Shown in pieces: positions 14,685-27,431 of a stretch of 64,000 nucleotides of DNA (position 1 is its first letter; every line of letters begins with the position of its first letter). Under the pieces are notes generated by a model that ran no database searches, had not been told where the DNA came from, and worked only from the letters and a program-made list of their open reading frames with translations. Source of the DNA: Asterella californica (lineage: Eukaryota; Streptophyta; Marchantiopsida; Marchantiales; Aytoniaceae); assembly GCA_036924285.1 (NCBI GenBank), contig JAYKYS010000011.1, positions 9,176,001 through 9,240,000 on the forward strand. Reading direction: 5' to 3'. A program made the position numbers and the translations under genes.

Positions 14685-15968
14685 GTAAGTGGAAGATGAG
14701 ATATTTTCAGTTGAAGATCATGGATGTGGAATTGCCACGATGATTTTAGTTTCAACCGTTTCATTCCGAGAGTGACTCTGCTGTCTACAACTATATGACG
14801 ATGCTCGATCAATTGTAATATATGTAAGTGCTTAGGATTTTTCACTCTAGATAATGCAGTGTATGTCAATCCGTGTCGATTTATGTGCTTGAGACTGAAA
14901 ACTACCTGATGCATGGTCAATCCTTGCGATCTGTGGATAGTTCGTGCAGATGCTTGTTGAACATGGAATTGTGTTCTAGTGATCTTATGTTCTCAGGTAT
15001 ATTTATTGATTGGAAACTGTTGAAATTCTCATAATGGGCGTCCAAGATGGATGAATGTTATTAGAATACAAATGTTTTTGTTTGTTCCTTTTTTGTGTTC
15101 CAATCTTTGGATCAAAAAATTTGATCCAAATGATTTGATCATTGTTATATGTTGTTGTGGACATGAAAATCCCATCGCTTCCATTGGCGAGTCCATCTCG
15201 TGTGTTATAATTATAATATAATTTTACTAACATGGTAACTTTTAGAGATAAAATACTGTGTATTCCAGCTGTATCGTTTGGATTTATGGATATCTTAAAT
15301 CTTTTCGATATAACGGAAGAAAAATGATCTTTTGAATGAAATAAATATTCGTTCCCATCAGTTATACTAAATACATATTGACTATGAAGTTTCGTATCTT
15401 TGTTAGTGTAAAATAAATGAGGTATATCGTTTGGTTCAGAATACATTTTTTGATAAGTTGAATTTAAATAATGTGGATCAGAAGATGTTTGTTGGTTGAT
15501 GCAAATATGATTCAAAATTTATATAAAATCTGTATTGTTCTGACGCATAGGTTGAGTCAGTTCATAGTGTTGGAAAAATGAAGACCATATGTTAGTGGTA
15601 ATATTTTGGGAATAAATATTAGAAGACTGAAAAATCCATGAATCTTGAACAGGTTGTACTTGAAAAAAATCACCGCAAACAATTATATCTATGCCACCGA
15701 ATGGAAGGTTGAAATTTTGAGTTATTTGTTGTAACATTTGGTTTATGTAAGAGAACATTCTTGCGCCCACTAGAGAGATTTCGTCTATCACTAATAATCT
15801 TAATTGGCTATAATATTTGATGTATTTATCCAATCGATCTGGACCATGGCATCCTATGTCGAAAACAACAATATTATATCTTTTAACTAACGATGAACTT
15901 GATGATGAAACGGCGAGAGATATAAAGCTTAAATCTATTAGAATTTCAAACATCATTTCTTCTTTCAA
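14666..15968 (-). pseudogene. Pif1-type DNA helicase part of the Helentron
   Basis: Helicase motifs appear in order over several frames. They are Walker B (LRLLVIDEISLVG), motif III (DIIVCGDFFQVQPV), a late motif (LKVTMLVKLYYNYNTRDGLA), motif V (RTIHRSQGLTMHQVVF) and motif VI (GLTYTALSRVKNPKHLHIL). The Walker A P-loop and the adjacent TAPTG-type motif are absent upstream of Walker B, so ATP binding is lost. Pif1-type helicases unwind DNA during Helitron rolling-circle transposition. The frame is interrupted near 15517 and 14990. Confidence 0.85.
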
Positions 15969-16008
15969 AACTGGATTGGATATGAACTTCGATCAGTATC
16001 TTCAACAT

Positions 16009-16569
16009 TTAGAACTTACATATGTTCATCAACGGTTTCCAATTTTTTTCGTTCGCAATTAAAGTAATGAAAAATGTAGGTTTTCGTAACTGTCGGATCA
16101 TTGCGAAAATATTTCGCTTAATGACTTGGTAATAGTCTGGAGTGAACCGTAATTGGGACAAACAAGGAAAAGCTTTATCTGATATAAGAAGTTGTTCTTT
16201 GAAATTGTCATCCTTGACTTGTTTCGCCGTCAAAGGAGAGCCTTGTAGTTTACTTTTTCTTACTCGAATCCAAGAAATGCTTAGAATTTTCTCGATGCAG
16301 ATTTTTGACATCTTGAAAAAGATGTTTTGTAAATGTCTAGCAAATTTATGAGTTTTGTATAATAATTCCCATGAAGCTAGTTTATGATATGACATCTTCG
16401 AAACGATTTGTTTGTTTCTTCCTAATTTTCCTATTTTGTTTTGGCCGTGGCCACAAAACAAAATAGGAAAATTAGTCTCTTCACAAAATTCATCTTTGAA
16501 TAAACTCAAAAGGTGATATCCCTTGCTAGGAGCCACAGTAAGTTTATACTTTTCACTGGCGTAAATCAT
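16009..16569 (-). pseudogene. Helitron_like_N domain of the Helentron
   Basis: The sequence matches the Helitron-like N-terminal domain: FPILFCGHGQN, the helical region ending in LTAKQVKDDNF, then FTPDYYQVIKRN, AMIRQLRKPTFFITLIANE and WKPLM. In complete elements this leads into the HUH nuclease (two His and two Tyr). Here the frame stops just after WKPLM, and the next recognisable coding sequence is already the helicase, so the nuclease is deleted. A near-perfect inverted repeat at 16423-16472 lies inside this coding region. Confidence 0.8.
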
Positions 16570-16674
16570 TTCAGGATCTAAAAAGTTTGCAATAAATGTA
16601 TCAATGTTTGTGTTCGGTTCATGATTATTTTCATCGAACTCGTTATTTGTTTCGATGGTTTCTACTTCATCGAA

Positions 16675-17127
16675 TCAGAGTTGTTCTTTGGAATAATTGT
16701 CGTTGAAAGTGTGAATCCAATTTTCATTCAGCTCGATATTGTGATGTTTGTATAAGTGTGTGTCAATAAGATAATGTAAAGCTCGCATTACTTTGTTAGG
16801 TCGAACGTAGCTTGTTTTATAGATTGATTTTAGAGTCAGTTTTCTTTTGATTTCCACTATGATAGAACCTTCTTCATCAGCCATACTTGGTAAATCTGTT
16901 TGGATCATGTTTGTATTTGATGGGATATTGATAACACTACCTCTTAGATGCCATTGTTGGAACCCATTGTATATATGAATGTTTTCGAACATGACTCGCA
17001 GTGAGATCAATCTTTCTTCGACTTCGTTTAAACATTCAAGATATGATATCGTATTGTTATTGTAAACTGTAGATATCTCAAAGAAAAGAGGTATTTTGTT
17101 ATCGTTTATATACCGCATACACATCAT
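16675..17127 (-). pseudogene. DUF6570-like domain of the Helentron
   Basis: The frame contains GFQQWHLRGSVINIPSN, IIVEIKRKLTLKS and VRPNKVMRALHYLID. This is the pattern of the domain that precedes Helitron_like_N in many Helitron proteins: a glycine and basic stretch, an N-I-P motif, K-R-K-L, then an R-P motif followed by a helix. The frame runs to a stop just downstream and resumes in the next domain. Its function is not known. The assignment rests on motif order and position. Confidence 0.6.
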
Positions 17128-17437
17128 ACAAATCCTTGTAATATCTTTAAGCTGTTCGAAAGTTATGTTAGTTGTTTCAGCATAAGAGCAAATGAAATCG
17201 TAATGAATTTAATTGATATATTTTAAATTCTTCAAGAAATCACGTTTATAGCATATGTCACACGAATGATATGGAACGTCGAGTAAAGACTTGGAGTAAG
17301 TATCTATGTGTTTTTCTTCTAATGATAGTTTTTTTTTGTTTTTTAGAAGTACGGTTAGATGTGTTAATTGAATTAATCTTATTCATTATTCTGTATTGTT
17401 TTATTTTATCAGAAAGTGTTTTTTCCATTCTAAAGAG

Positions 17438-18240
17438 TTATATCTCATATTGTTTATGAGATTGTATGAAATTTTTTATGACATCTCTTATGGATAAATA
17501 CGGATATCTCTGATAGAATAATAAGAGTTCTGAATATAGAATGTTTAATTGGTGAGAGTCAATATCTTGCAAAGGATGGTTTACTTTGGTCTTTTGGAGA
17601 TTTAGTTTATCTATACTTAGTTTATAAATTTTAGTTTGAATAATGTTTAAGTCATTCTCATAAATAGGATTTTTACTTATTAATTTAAGTATTAATTGTA
17701 CTATTGATACATTTAGATGAATTAATCGTAAATCTTGTAGTTGTTTCACTATATACTCCCATTTCTCAGTAAGAAATTCATCACGAATCAATACGATTGG
17801 TTTGTAATGATCGGAACTACCTTCATTATCATCATATAGAAGATTGAAAGTAACATGATACGAGTTGTTGTTTGGAAATTGAATTATATTCTTTCCAGAA
17901 GTAGAACTGTAGATGTGTATATTTTTTTTAGTATGGAGGATAAAGCTAAGAGACATAAAGAATCACCCCACGCACCACCTTCTTTTGCCATTTTACCAAC
18001 TTTGGTTATATATTCATCTACAGATTCGACACGATACGACACTCTCAATTCATCTTCCATGAAATAAGATAATATCAATGAATCATGTCTATCTCTAGCT
18101 CTTGAGTAGATATTATAAAGTTCATTTTGAGTTTGATTTCGTAAAGATGCGGTAGAAGATTTATGATGCAATAAATATTGTATCGAATCAAACATACAAT
18201 CTCCTGGAGTATATACGAAATCTTCAACACTTTTTAAATT
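17438..18240 (-). pseudogene. OTU cysteine protease domain of the Helentron
   Basis: The catalytic Cys motif PGDCMFDSIQYLL is readable just upstream of 18195. It is followed by GAWGDSLCLLALSSILKK. After a frame change near 17940 come NIHIYSSTSGKN and DHYKPIVL, the region of the catalytic His. OTU proteases cleave ubiquitin linkages or viral-type polyproteins; in Helentrons the role is unknown. Both key residues are visible, but the frameshift splits the domain. Confidence 0.75.
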
Positions 18241-18754
18241 CGGATAAATCTTTAGACATCTGAACAGAATAATAGAAGATTATGTTTATTGTTTGATAAA
18301 CTTAGAAATTGTAATCCATGAAAATTATGCAAAGGTTGTAATCCACTTACTTGATTATGATGACCGTCGTGCTGTTCAACTTGGGTTGTTCGATGATGGT
18401 TTGATGACGAATTTTTAGTTCTCTTTCTTCTCCTCTGGGTAGTTTTCTAAGCAAGAACAATGTGGAGCAGAAGCACATAGATCATGTAATCTTGAATATT
18501 TGCTACGTTTCATATGTTGCATTAAGTTTAAATTTTATACATTTTCACTGCGTGAAGATGTTTGATGTAATTTGTATAAGATGATGTCACGTTTTAAGAG
18601 TAATGAACGTTTCTGAAGTATTTACGTTTGAAATAATCTTAAATTTTCCGTTTAATACAATTAAATTTTACGTTTCGATTTGTTTTTGTTCGCAAAGATG
18701 TTTGTGAATCACATCACGTATGAATGGTAGTAAATTTCATAAATATTTGTCCTT

Positions 18755-19206
18755 TCAAAAGTGTTTCAAAAGCGTTTCAAAGCGTTTCTAAGCATTTCAT
18801 AGCATTTTTTGTTTTTGTTTCAAAGCGTTTCAAAGCGTTTTTTGTTTGTGTTTCAAAGCATTTCAAAGCGTTTCATAGCATTTCGTAGCGTTTCAAAGCA
18901 TTTTTTGTTTTTGTTTCTCCCAGTTTATACGTTTCTCCGTGGACTTTCTTGTTTCAAAGCGCTTTTAGTTCTTTGTTTCTCCAAGTTTATACGTTTCTCC
19001 GTGGACTTTCTTGTTTCAAAGTGCTTTTAGTTTTTTGTTTCTCCAAGTTTATACGTTTTTCCGTGGACTTTCTTATTTCAAAGCGCTTTTTGTTTTTTGT
19101 TTCTCCCAGTTTATACGTTTTTCCGTGGACTTTCTTATTTCAAAGCGCTTTTTGTTTTTTGTTTCTCCCAGTTTATACGTTTCTCCGTGGGCTTTATTGT
19201 TTCATG
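18755..19206. repeat. Short TTCAAAGCG-type repeats and a 62-bp tandem array
   Basis: From about 18755 to 18900 the word TTCAAAGCGTTTC recurs irregularly. It is followed by five copies of a 62-bp unit, with starts at 18913, 18975, 19037, 19099 and 19161. The unit contains GTTTATACGTTTCTCCGTGG. The array lies between the Helentron OTU domain and the RPA-like gene, and encodes only low-complexity Phe/Ser/Leu frames. Confidence 0.85.
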
Positions 19207-19865
19207 CGTTTCGCACGTTCATAGAGTTGCACTTGGAAAAGAGTTTCAAGTTTTACATATATCATCGTAGGTCAGACTCCGTTTGATCATGTGATATATA
19301 CCTGAAAAACAACATCAAAGAAAGCATTGTTGGAAAACTTCAAGCAATGTTGAATTTACCTTCGAATATTTACAACTGGTATTGATTTACTTGAATGCTT
19401 AAACAAAAATGTTATAAAATAAAAGTCAGAAATAAAATTTATTATAAATTAGATACATAAAATTAACTACAATGGTAAAATTATAATTATGTAAAATATC
19501 ATATATATAGTGACAATAAATGTAAAACAGATCTTGAAGTGTTCAATGTTACGTATGTTTGTGTAACTAGATTATTTAGATATAAAAAAGTTCTTAGAAC
19601 TTTACCGGTGTTAAAAGATTAAACGATTGGAATTATGGAGGTTTTTGACGATTCTCCCTCAGTAGATGTAGTCTCCTTGATTTGTTAAAAAGAAAAGTTA
19701 GACGTTCAATGATATCATTATATTAGTGGTTTTGTAATATTCGATAGCGATTCTTATATTGATGCAATTAATTTGAGATGACATGAGTCAATGTTTTAAA
19801 GAAATTATTAAATATCATCATGATACTTCTACAATTGAAAATGAAATAAAGTATAAATTGTATAC

Positions 19866-21543
19866 CTGATCAAATCCACAAAAATCACCATTTGAATTAA
19901 AAGAGAAAATTCCTATTGTTGCGATCTCCTCAATTTGATCTAGTAGCATATCTCGATGGTTGTCGCTGTCATAATTTTGGACAACCTCTGTTTTCACTAG
20001 GCCCGTCAGATCTTGGAACCAATTACCTTTTGCATGGACCATGTATTGTTTACCACTGGAAAGATCTTCCACATACCCTTCAATCCATGGCACATGTCGT
20101 AATTGACAATCCAGATTACAAGTTTCGCAAAAGCATCGAAGATGATTCAAATCTTGAATTTGTAAGTGCGTCGAATTGCATGTGACGCATGTGTATTTGT
20201 AGGGTCTGTCATCATAATTACGTGGTCTGAAAGTACCACGTACCTAAACACATGGAAAGAAGTTATAAACATAAGATATATCTACGAATAGGAAAGCTGA
20301 TTTTGATTATTCACATAAAAAATTGATTATATACCTTGATGTTTTTATTTTCTCTTGTGATGTGAGAGTTCGGCGCTCTTTTTAAAACGTCAATTCTCGA
20401 TTGGATCGAAGGAGTTGCCCATATAGTAGCTGCGTGTGTATGCAGCTCCGGAAGATCATTTTCTTCTCTTGTGGACAAAATCTGTCTTGATACTGATTTC
20501 AAGTGCAACAATACAACATGTCCATAGTGAAAACGAGTCTCAATATTTTTATACTTTGTTGCGAAATCATAATGGATGATCAACTGCAACATGAAAAAAA
20601 AATGTGTTAATCTAGAAGTTTCATGAATAGCAAAATTTTGAAATCAGTTGCGAAATAAATTTATAAACGTAAGTTATTTAATGTACATAATTACTTACAG
20701 TCATCTTGTCTTCTTCAGAATCACCATCCGCAATTGTGATCTCAAATTTTTGATATTCGTTTTCACCGTGTACAGCAATAACGGCAACAGATATGTCTAC
20801 TGTCGTGAATCGAACAGTAAGATGACGCATGCACATTCGGAGAGGCATGAAGTGTCGGAATTTGAAAATTGAAGTAGAACTCCAACGTGTGATGGTCTGA
20901 ATTGTTGTTTGCCCATCGATCAAGAGGATGAATTTGACATTCCCTCTGTGACTGAGAGTTTTTACTGGTCTCTCTACCCGCACGGCCCTACGACCAAAGT
21001 ATTATATCCTACAATACGTATTTCTATTCACTTTATCTGACCAATTTATAGCGTAGTTGCCTTGGGCAGTACATGTAATCGTCTTTTTCATACGACGATC
21101 AACCATATCGAAAAGAAGAAATGAGCTTTTTGTTATAAATCTATTAATATTACCATATTTGTTTAATATAATTCCTTCAAATATATCATTTGTTTTCGCA
21201 TATTCTACATTATCTATAAATATAGATAAGTTTTTATCTACAGTTGGAGTTTCAGATGGAATAATTATCTCTTGTTCTTTTTTTTTCCTTTTTGGAGACT
21301 TTATAGGAGATGTTGGAGCAGATAAGTTTTTATCTACAGTTGGAGTTTCAGATGGAATAATTATCTCTTGTTCTTTTTTTTCCTTTTTGGAGACTTTATA
21401 GGAGATGCTGGAGCAGAACTTGGCTGCTTTAGTATTTGTACTATGGGTTCATTCCCTTCTGTATCATCGGTGGAAATCTTTTTCATTTTTCCTTTTTTTG
21501 GACGTAGTGGAATCCATTGTATATATGAACCTGAAAAACGCAC
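19866..21543 (-). pseudogene. RPA-like single-strand DNA-binding protein with introns
   Basis: Three minus-strand exons fit together: 21543-20699, 20583-20335 and 20243-19866. The introns have GT-AG ends and all joins are in phase 0. Exon 1 begins with a Lys-rich, Pro-rich tract containing SPIKSPKRKKK. It continues into an OB-fold-like stretch (DIFEGIILNKYGNINRF, FLLFDMVDRRMKKTITC). Exon 3 has a C4 zinc ribbon (YTCVTCNS and CFCETCNLDC) like the C-terminus of RPA1. RPA-like proteins accompany many Helitrons and may protect displaced single strands. A TAA at 21002-21004 and a one-base loss in an A run near 21378 break exon 1. The family call is by pattern and is moderate. Confidence 0.6.
21225..21416. 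repeat. 96-bp tandem duplication in the RPA-like gene
   Basis: Two copies start at 21225 and 21321. The unit equals 32 codons and encodes the linker with PSETPTVDKNLSAPTSPIKS. The copies differ by one base in a homopolymer (nine versus eight T on the plus strand), which shifts the frame in the second. Confidence 0.85.
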
Positions 21544-21544
21544 A

Positions 21545-24500
21545 TAATATCATTTTCTATCCAAGATAGATATAATATATACAAATCCAAATAATATATA
21601 CAATCATGACCATAGACAAAAAGCTATTTCAATTGGATGTCTTAGGTCTTACCTTCGTGATTAAAAGCAATAGTTATGATCTCGTAAACTTATTTCAGAG
21701 ATAAAACGTCGTTCTGAAAGAAGGTCTTGCTTTGGATCGATACTATCACTTTGCTGCAAGTAGGTCTTGCTTTGGATCAATACTATCACTTTGTTTCACC
21801 TGCAGAACGTAATCACATCATATTGATAAGAATATAAAAGAAATTATAGCAAAGTGGTAGGACTGCGAGACTAAAACAACTTATCTTCAAATGACCTTTA
21901 CAATCAGCTTAACTCTCGCAACTCACACAGAAAATAGATTTCGTGACTATGAATCCATACGAAATTAAAATCTATTAAATGAAAAATGAAGTTACAACTA
22001 TTCATCAGTTCTACAAATTTCAATGTAGTCAAACATAGGAAGGAAAGAATAAAGGGGTTCAACAAGACAGAAGAATTATTGGACTGTAAGGTTTAGGGGA
22101 CAGGGTTGAATTCATGTCCCCTTCTTAACACAAGTAAAACAATCCTATCGTCTGATCATGTCGAGTCAGAGTGAAATGGTCTGAAATAGTTCAAGTTACG
22201 TAGCAGCAGACGAAGCAAGGCCACAAGCTGCCTCAACGTGATCTTCATTCGCATCATCGTCGTCGTTATTCGTCGCTCTCGACCCACATACTTGGCTCAA
22301 GATCAATGACTACCAATACATAAGTTCACAAGACAAGCAACAGCTAACGAGCCCAGCCCCAGCTCAGTCACGAAGAGGAAAATTAAATTGACAAACTATA
22401 TTTATAAAAAATATTTATAATCTTATTAAACATTACCAAAGAGTGGAATAATTAATATTCCGAACATAAAATAATTCAGAGAATGTTCATAAAGTAAGGA
22501 AAGGAACTTACACAAAGTCCTGATACAGTAAAATATTATTAATAATGAGTAGTACTATATTTTCTGCATCTCGGTTAAGATCAAAGATTATCGCATCAAC
22601 TTGAAAAGAAAAAATAAAGAATAATAATCGGGGCATAATAAAGTTCAGTCTACTTCAGATAAGGTGTTTCGCGTACCTCCACTCCGCAAACAATCTGGAT
22701 TGCTGCAGTATTGTCTGCAAGTCAAGCTGACTTATCCTTTCCAGTGATGCCACAAAGAATGCACCCAGTTTGCTATGCCTTTGAAAGAGGATATCACCAG
22801 CATAGAACAGAATCGGTAAAAGACCAAGCTTCAACACAGCGTGCTCTGATCCATCAAGTCGTCACCTGCCTGAATTCCTCCACCCATAACATCCGGCTCA
22901 GACCTTGTAATAAGCATGGAATCAATCTAGTACACTTTGTCTCTGTGTAAGTTGATATAATTTCAAGTCTGGTGCAAACGCAAGCAGTCCCACCGTAAAG
23001 CATAAATAGACTGCCGTGCTGCTAAAAATATAAGTCCAAAAACCAAAAAGTTATTTATACATTAATTGATTATCAATTTAATTTATTACCTAACCCTACC
23101 TGCCAAGAATATTTGCCTCCTCCCTGGAAAAGGTGAATATAATATGCATGGGTGGTGAAATGAATCTACAACATGCTTTCGTAAAAAGTAAAGAATGACT
23201 TCTTTCTGCAGTCGTTGATCTGACGATAACGGATAACGGATAGGAGGACACAAATCCATCAGAAGAGATGAGGGTCCACATTAAGATGACGCATCAGAAA
23301 AATTCCAAAAAAGAAAGCTCGTCTGTGTAGAAGTATCAGCCAAAAGAGGCTTCGGAGGTATATTCCCTTCTAAGGATATTCGTAAATCCGCCAGCCAAGT
23401 CACAAATCGTTCGAGATCATTTTCTCTCTCGTTGCCAAAACTCTCTAGACGCTGAGACTCACAGCAGATTGATTCCAGTCAATTTCCAGGTACATGTAGG
23501 TGTGACACAATGTAAATGAGCATCTAGAGGATACCCCTTTTTGCCAGTTTACCAAGAAGTAAGACCTCCATCTCACGATTACGTACCAAAGTTCATCAAC
23601 CAGGAAGATGGGGAAGAGAGCGACGATAAGTGACCAAAGACGACGGGGCACGACCACCCATGTATGGACGAACTACTCTTATCTCTACTCCAGTTGCGAT
23701 CCTCTCACATATTACTTTAATTAAGTGTCCGACGAAGTATATGTTAGTACAAGGGCTACAAGATATCTTGATCTTACATACCGCCTTGCGCTTCGGACAG
23801 TAGCAGCAACGGCTTCAAGTAGATCCGGATACGTCAGTCAGTAACGATAAAGATCCTACTCCGAAATTGCAGCGCCTTTATCTTCCATTCTTATCTTCTT
23901 TTAGAGTTGGTGTATGTACGGGCGTCTCATTTCTTCAAATTAGACTGTGTATTTTGTCGCAAGCATCAGCGAAAAATATAGTTAAAAGAAAGGGCAGTTC
24001 AGACAGCATTGAGGTTCGGACATCAAATGCAATCAGTTGGACAAGTTGGGTCTGAGTATATACACGTAGTTAGTACGGGCTTCTGGAACTGGCATTGCTC
24101 GTAACCAATAGAAGACCCACCCAGTTTATCAACTCATCTCATCATCGACGACACCGGAAGTCGTCGAACGTCCATTGTGCTGGAGGATGAATTTCAAGGG
24201 GTAGGAAGAGATGATTCAGAATCAGATTAAGCTTGGATCCGGAGGGGTGCCCAACCCAGGATTTAGAGGAGGTGCAAATTTGAGCTTCTTGGTCAGTTCA
24301 TGACCCGGAGAACATGCCCGAGGAAGTTGACTAGATCGTCTACAGATCAGCTTTTGCTAGATCTCACGATCCCGTTCCTCTACGGCACCTGTCTCGCTAT
24401 CCTGTTCCAGCTCTTGGGAGTTTTGGTCGTCATGTTACAAGTAACCTGGCGGGTGGAGTTCATAATCTTCCCTCTAAGTTTGATCTTTCTTTGGTATCAA

Positions 24501-25469
24501 ATGTACTTCATCTCCACCTCCAGAGAACTCACCAGGTTAGAATCTGTGTAAAGTGCTAGAAAACAAAATTCTCTAGGGATCAGAAAATAAAATTGACACT
24601 GAAGTACGAGGAAACAAAAGAAAACTACAAAAGTTTATCAGCTTAATTTGAGTCGAAGTTTGAAATGAGTGATAATATTCTTAGTCTAAGGAAAACGGTC
24701 ACACTGAAATACGTGCTTGTTGCAAGCAGGACATTCCCAAGGCTATAACAGAATCTGATGATTTCTGATTTCAAGTCTCGGTGATACGAAGTAGTTCAGC
24801 AGCACACTATCCACGGGGGCCCCAGATATGACGGTGGGTCTCCCTCGACCCAGATTGTGATAGCATCTCGAGACGGTTGAGTGGAATATGAAAAATAACT
24901 CTAGAACAGAGAATGTTGCTGCAGTGCCCTTCCCAAGGTCGCAACTCGGTCGTTGCTCATGTTGGAAATCTCCAGATCCAGCTCTATCACGAGCTCCAGC
25001 TCCTACATCAGACGATCCTCGACATCTTTCTCCAATTCAGAGTTCCAACTTTCTAGTAAGTCTTGAACTACATTCACAGACGTCGCAAGTAGCTGTTGAA
25101 TGTCTTCCCTATCAACCAACATGCAAGCCTTGCATTCCTTTTCCGAACTCGGACTTGCTCGTCCTTTCTTCCTGCTACTACAACCGAACGACCTAGTACA
25201 AACATCCCACTTCCGGTTGTGAGCTGAGCGTACACCCGCATGAAGTTGCTTGAAACAATGCCCTTCGTCTCTGTTGAAGTGGAGTTAGCCAAACAAAAGT
25301 CGCTTGCTATTTGTAAAGCCTGCCAACCAGTCTGTATGAGGAGGAGCAAAATTACATGGAGCCAAAAAGCACACTTGTGGCATAAGCCCAATAGACCTTT
25401 GAAGCCACCCGACCTTTTCCTCGTTCCTCTTCTTCAATCAAACGAGAGGACTCCGATGCTGGTGGCGCT
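21545..25469. other. No assignable gene
   Basis: A 40-bp duplication occurs at 21722-21800. Minus-strand open frames at 22655-22837, 23445-23657 and 25074-25391 are hydrophobic and could be exons of a spliced membrane protein. I could not join them with consistent splice sites or recognise a family. A hairpin repeat copy lies at 23078-23155. Confidence 0.4.
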
Positions 25470-25889
25470 CATCCGCAGTGTGAAGGATCTGCAGACGTCT
25501 TAAAGAATCAAACTCTAGGGCCCAGACCTCAGTCTAGACATCGAGCCCTTCTTAAGTACATTCAAACTAAAGTATACAATCAGCCACCTCCAGTATTTAC
25601 CCCACTAAAATCATCCCTTCCTGCATCGCAACGCAAAAGGGTGGCTGCCGTTCAGGTGTCCTCTGCTATACTGTCTGCAGGAGTCACCAAAGCCTGGAAA
25701 TGAACACGGTGATCCAGGTCATCCGCAGTGTGAAGGATCTGCAGACGTCTTAAAGAATCAAACTCTAGGACCCAGACCTCAGTCTAGACATCGAGTCCTT
25801 CTTAACTATATTCAAACTAAAATATACAATCAGCCACCTCCAGTATTTACCCCACTAAAATCATCCCTTCCTGCATCGCAACGCAAAAG
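25470..25889. repeat. 170-bp direct duplication with an 80-bp spacer
   Basis: Copies at 25470-25639 and 25720-25889 are nearly identical with a few substitutions. The period is 250 bases. No coding content was recognised. Confidence 0.9.
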
Positions 25890-27431
25890 TACTAAACATC
25901 TCCACTTATATAGAAGAAATGGCGTCTGGTTGCAATACCTATTTGCGTGAGGAGAAGCGCAGCATCTCTGTTTGGCTTAGATAGTATTCTTAAATGTCAC
26001 CATAAACGTGTCAAAACGTTGTCAAAACGTTGTCTAAATGCCCAAAGGTGCGTTGCAAGTTCCCACGCCTGTACCAAAGCGAATTTAATGTGTGCCAAGT
26101 TGCGAATGCCAGTAACAAATTTCGCTCCTTGCAGGTTACAACGACCACTTGAAGGATGGACCCTGCTTCGGGACGAAGGGCTACAGAGCACCTGAGGCAA
26201 TTACACTATCGCTCTTCACATGCATGGTTGCACGCTCAACTTAGCTTGAAAGCCACAAATGACTCTTCGACGGTTCCGTGAAATCCAAACGAATGACTGT
26301 AGAAAACCCACTTTCAAATAGGAAGGCGGTGAAACTTCTACGAGGACAAAACTTTACTCCATCTGCTACTGATACTAGTGCACAGAGCACTTTCTGAGTC
26401 AGCCTGAGACTATCTGGAGTACGTTTGAAATCCGAAGTTAACTAATTGCCAGGTTGATGATTCTCACTCAAAATCCCGTATCGTGCGTTACAACAGAGGA
26501 GGTCTTTTGTGTAGGTTCAACACTGTAACAATCTGATGCCGTTCCATCAGGACTTTGATGTTATATAACGATGTGACTAGCGTTTTGCTGTCACGACATT
26601 CACAGAAAATCTGAACTGAGAAAACACTAGACGAGGTAGAGAGGCTGTGAAAACCAGGCCAAGTCCGATGCGGGGACTCTGCTGTTCACACGCTGTAGGG
26701 AGCAGATTCTTACCAAACGCCTACACAGGTCATAGAATGCATTGAAACGACTGCGGAACTTTGGTTGCAGGCATTGTTATCGGTGAATCTACAATTTCGA
26801 ACACAACTTGAATTTCAACTTTAATCATGTTATTATAACAGCAAACGAGTAGCCTTGAACGACAAGACAGTCTAGTCCATACTGCTCTGAGAACGACCCA
26901 CGAAGCTTTAAGATAACCACAGAACCACTGTACAGTTCCCCTAAGCGAAACCTTCTATGTAAGCGCGGGGATCATTACAGTACACACACCGATAATCTAA
27001 GTTTATCACTAAGTCAACTGTGAAAAGAATCCGCCGTGGGAACTTTCACTCTCTGTCTCTACATGTAATATATTAACAAATCCGATTGTTTTCAGGAGAA
27101 AGGTCGGTCTGAAACATCGAGCTGGTACTGAAGAATTATGAACAAATCACGTCAGTTGAGGTCGAGCCTCCTACCGGATGGACGCAGCAAGTGTGTAAGA
27201 GCCCTTGCTCGAGCGGACGAAAACATTCCCTAAGAAGAAATAGACAAAAAGAGTGAACTCAAAAAACTGCCAATGTGGTGTATGAGCCGAAGTATCATTT
27301 GTATCAGCAGCAGCCGAGACTGAACGAGTAGAATAACTGATCAGGAACAATTTGCGCAGGACCTGGTGCGAAAGAAACGTGTTTTTGAGAACAGACAGAC
27401 ATTCGTCCAACTGCCATTTTCACGGACGCAA
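25890..27431. other. No gene seen
   Basis: Intermediate GC sequence with short open frames. A minus-strand frame opening at an ATG near 27418 could be a first exon but matches nothing I know. Confidence 0.4.

Larger units (their letters stand above)
13970..18240 (-). mobile_element. Decayed Helentron-type Helitron, protein-coding part
   Basis: Reading the minus strand, the order is OTU protease, DUF6570, Helitron_like_N, Pif1-type helicase, then an endonuclease/exonuclease/phosphatase domain. A helicase fused to an endonuclease, plus an OTU protease, is the Helentron (Helitron2) arrangement rather than that of canonical plant Helitrons. The frame is interrupted several times, and the HUH rolling-circle nuclease and helicase Walker A are not found. 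The element ends were not identified, so the coordinates cover only recognisable coding sequence. The RPA-like gene at 19.9-21.5 kb on the same strand probably belongs to the same element. Confidence 0.8.

Noticed and set aside
22655..25391. Possible spliced membrane protein gene on the minus strand
   Set aside because: Hydrophobic frames exist, but I found no consistent splice joins and no family; peroxin-like similarity was considered and not supported.
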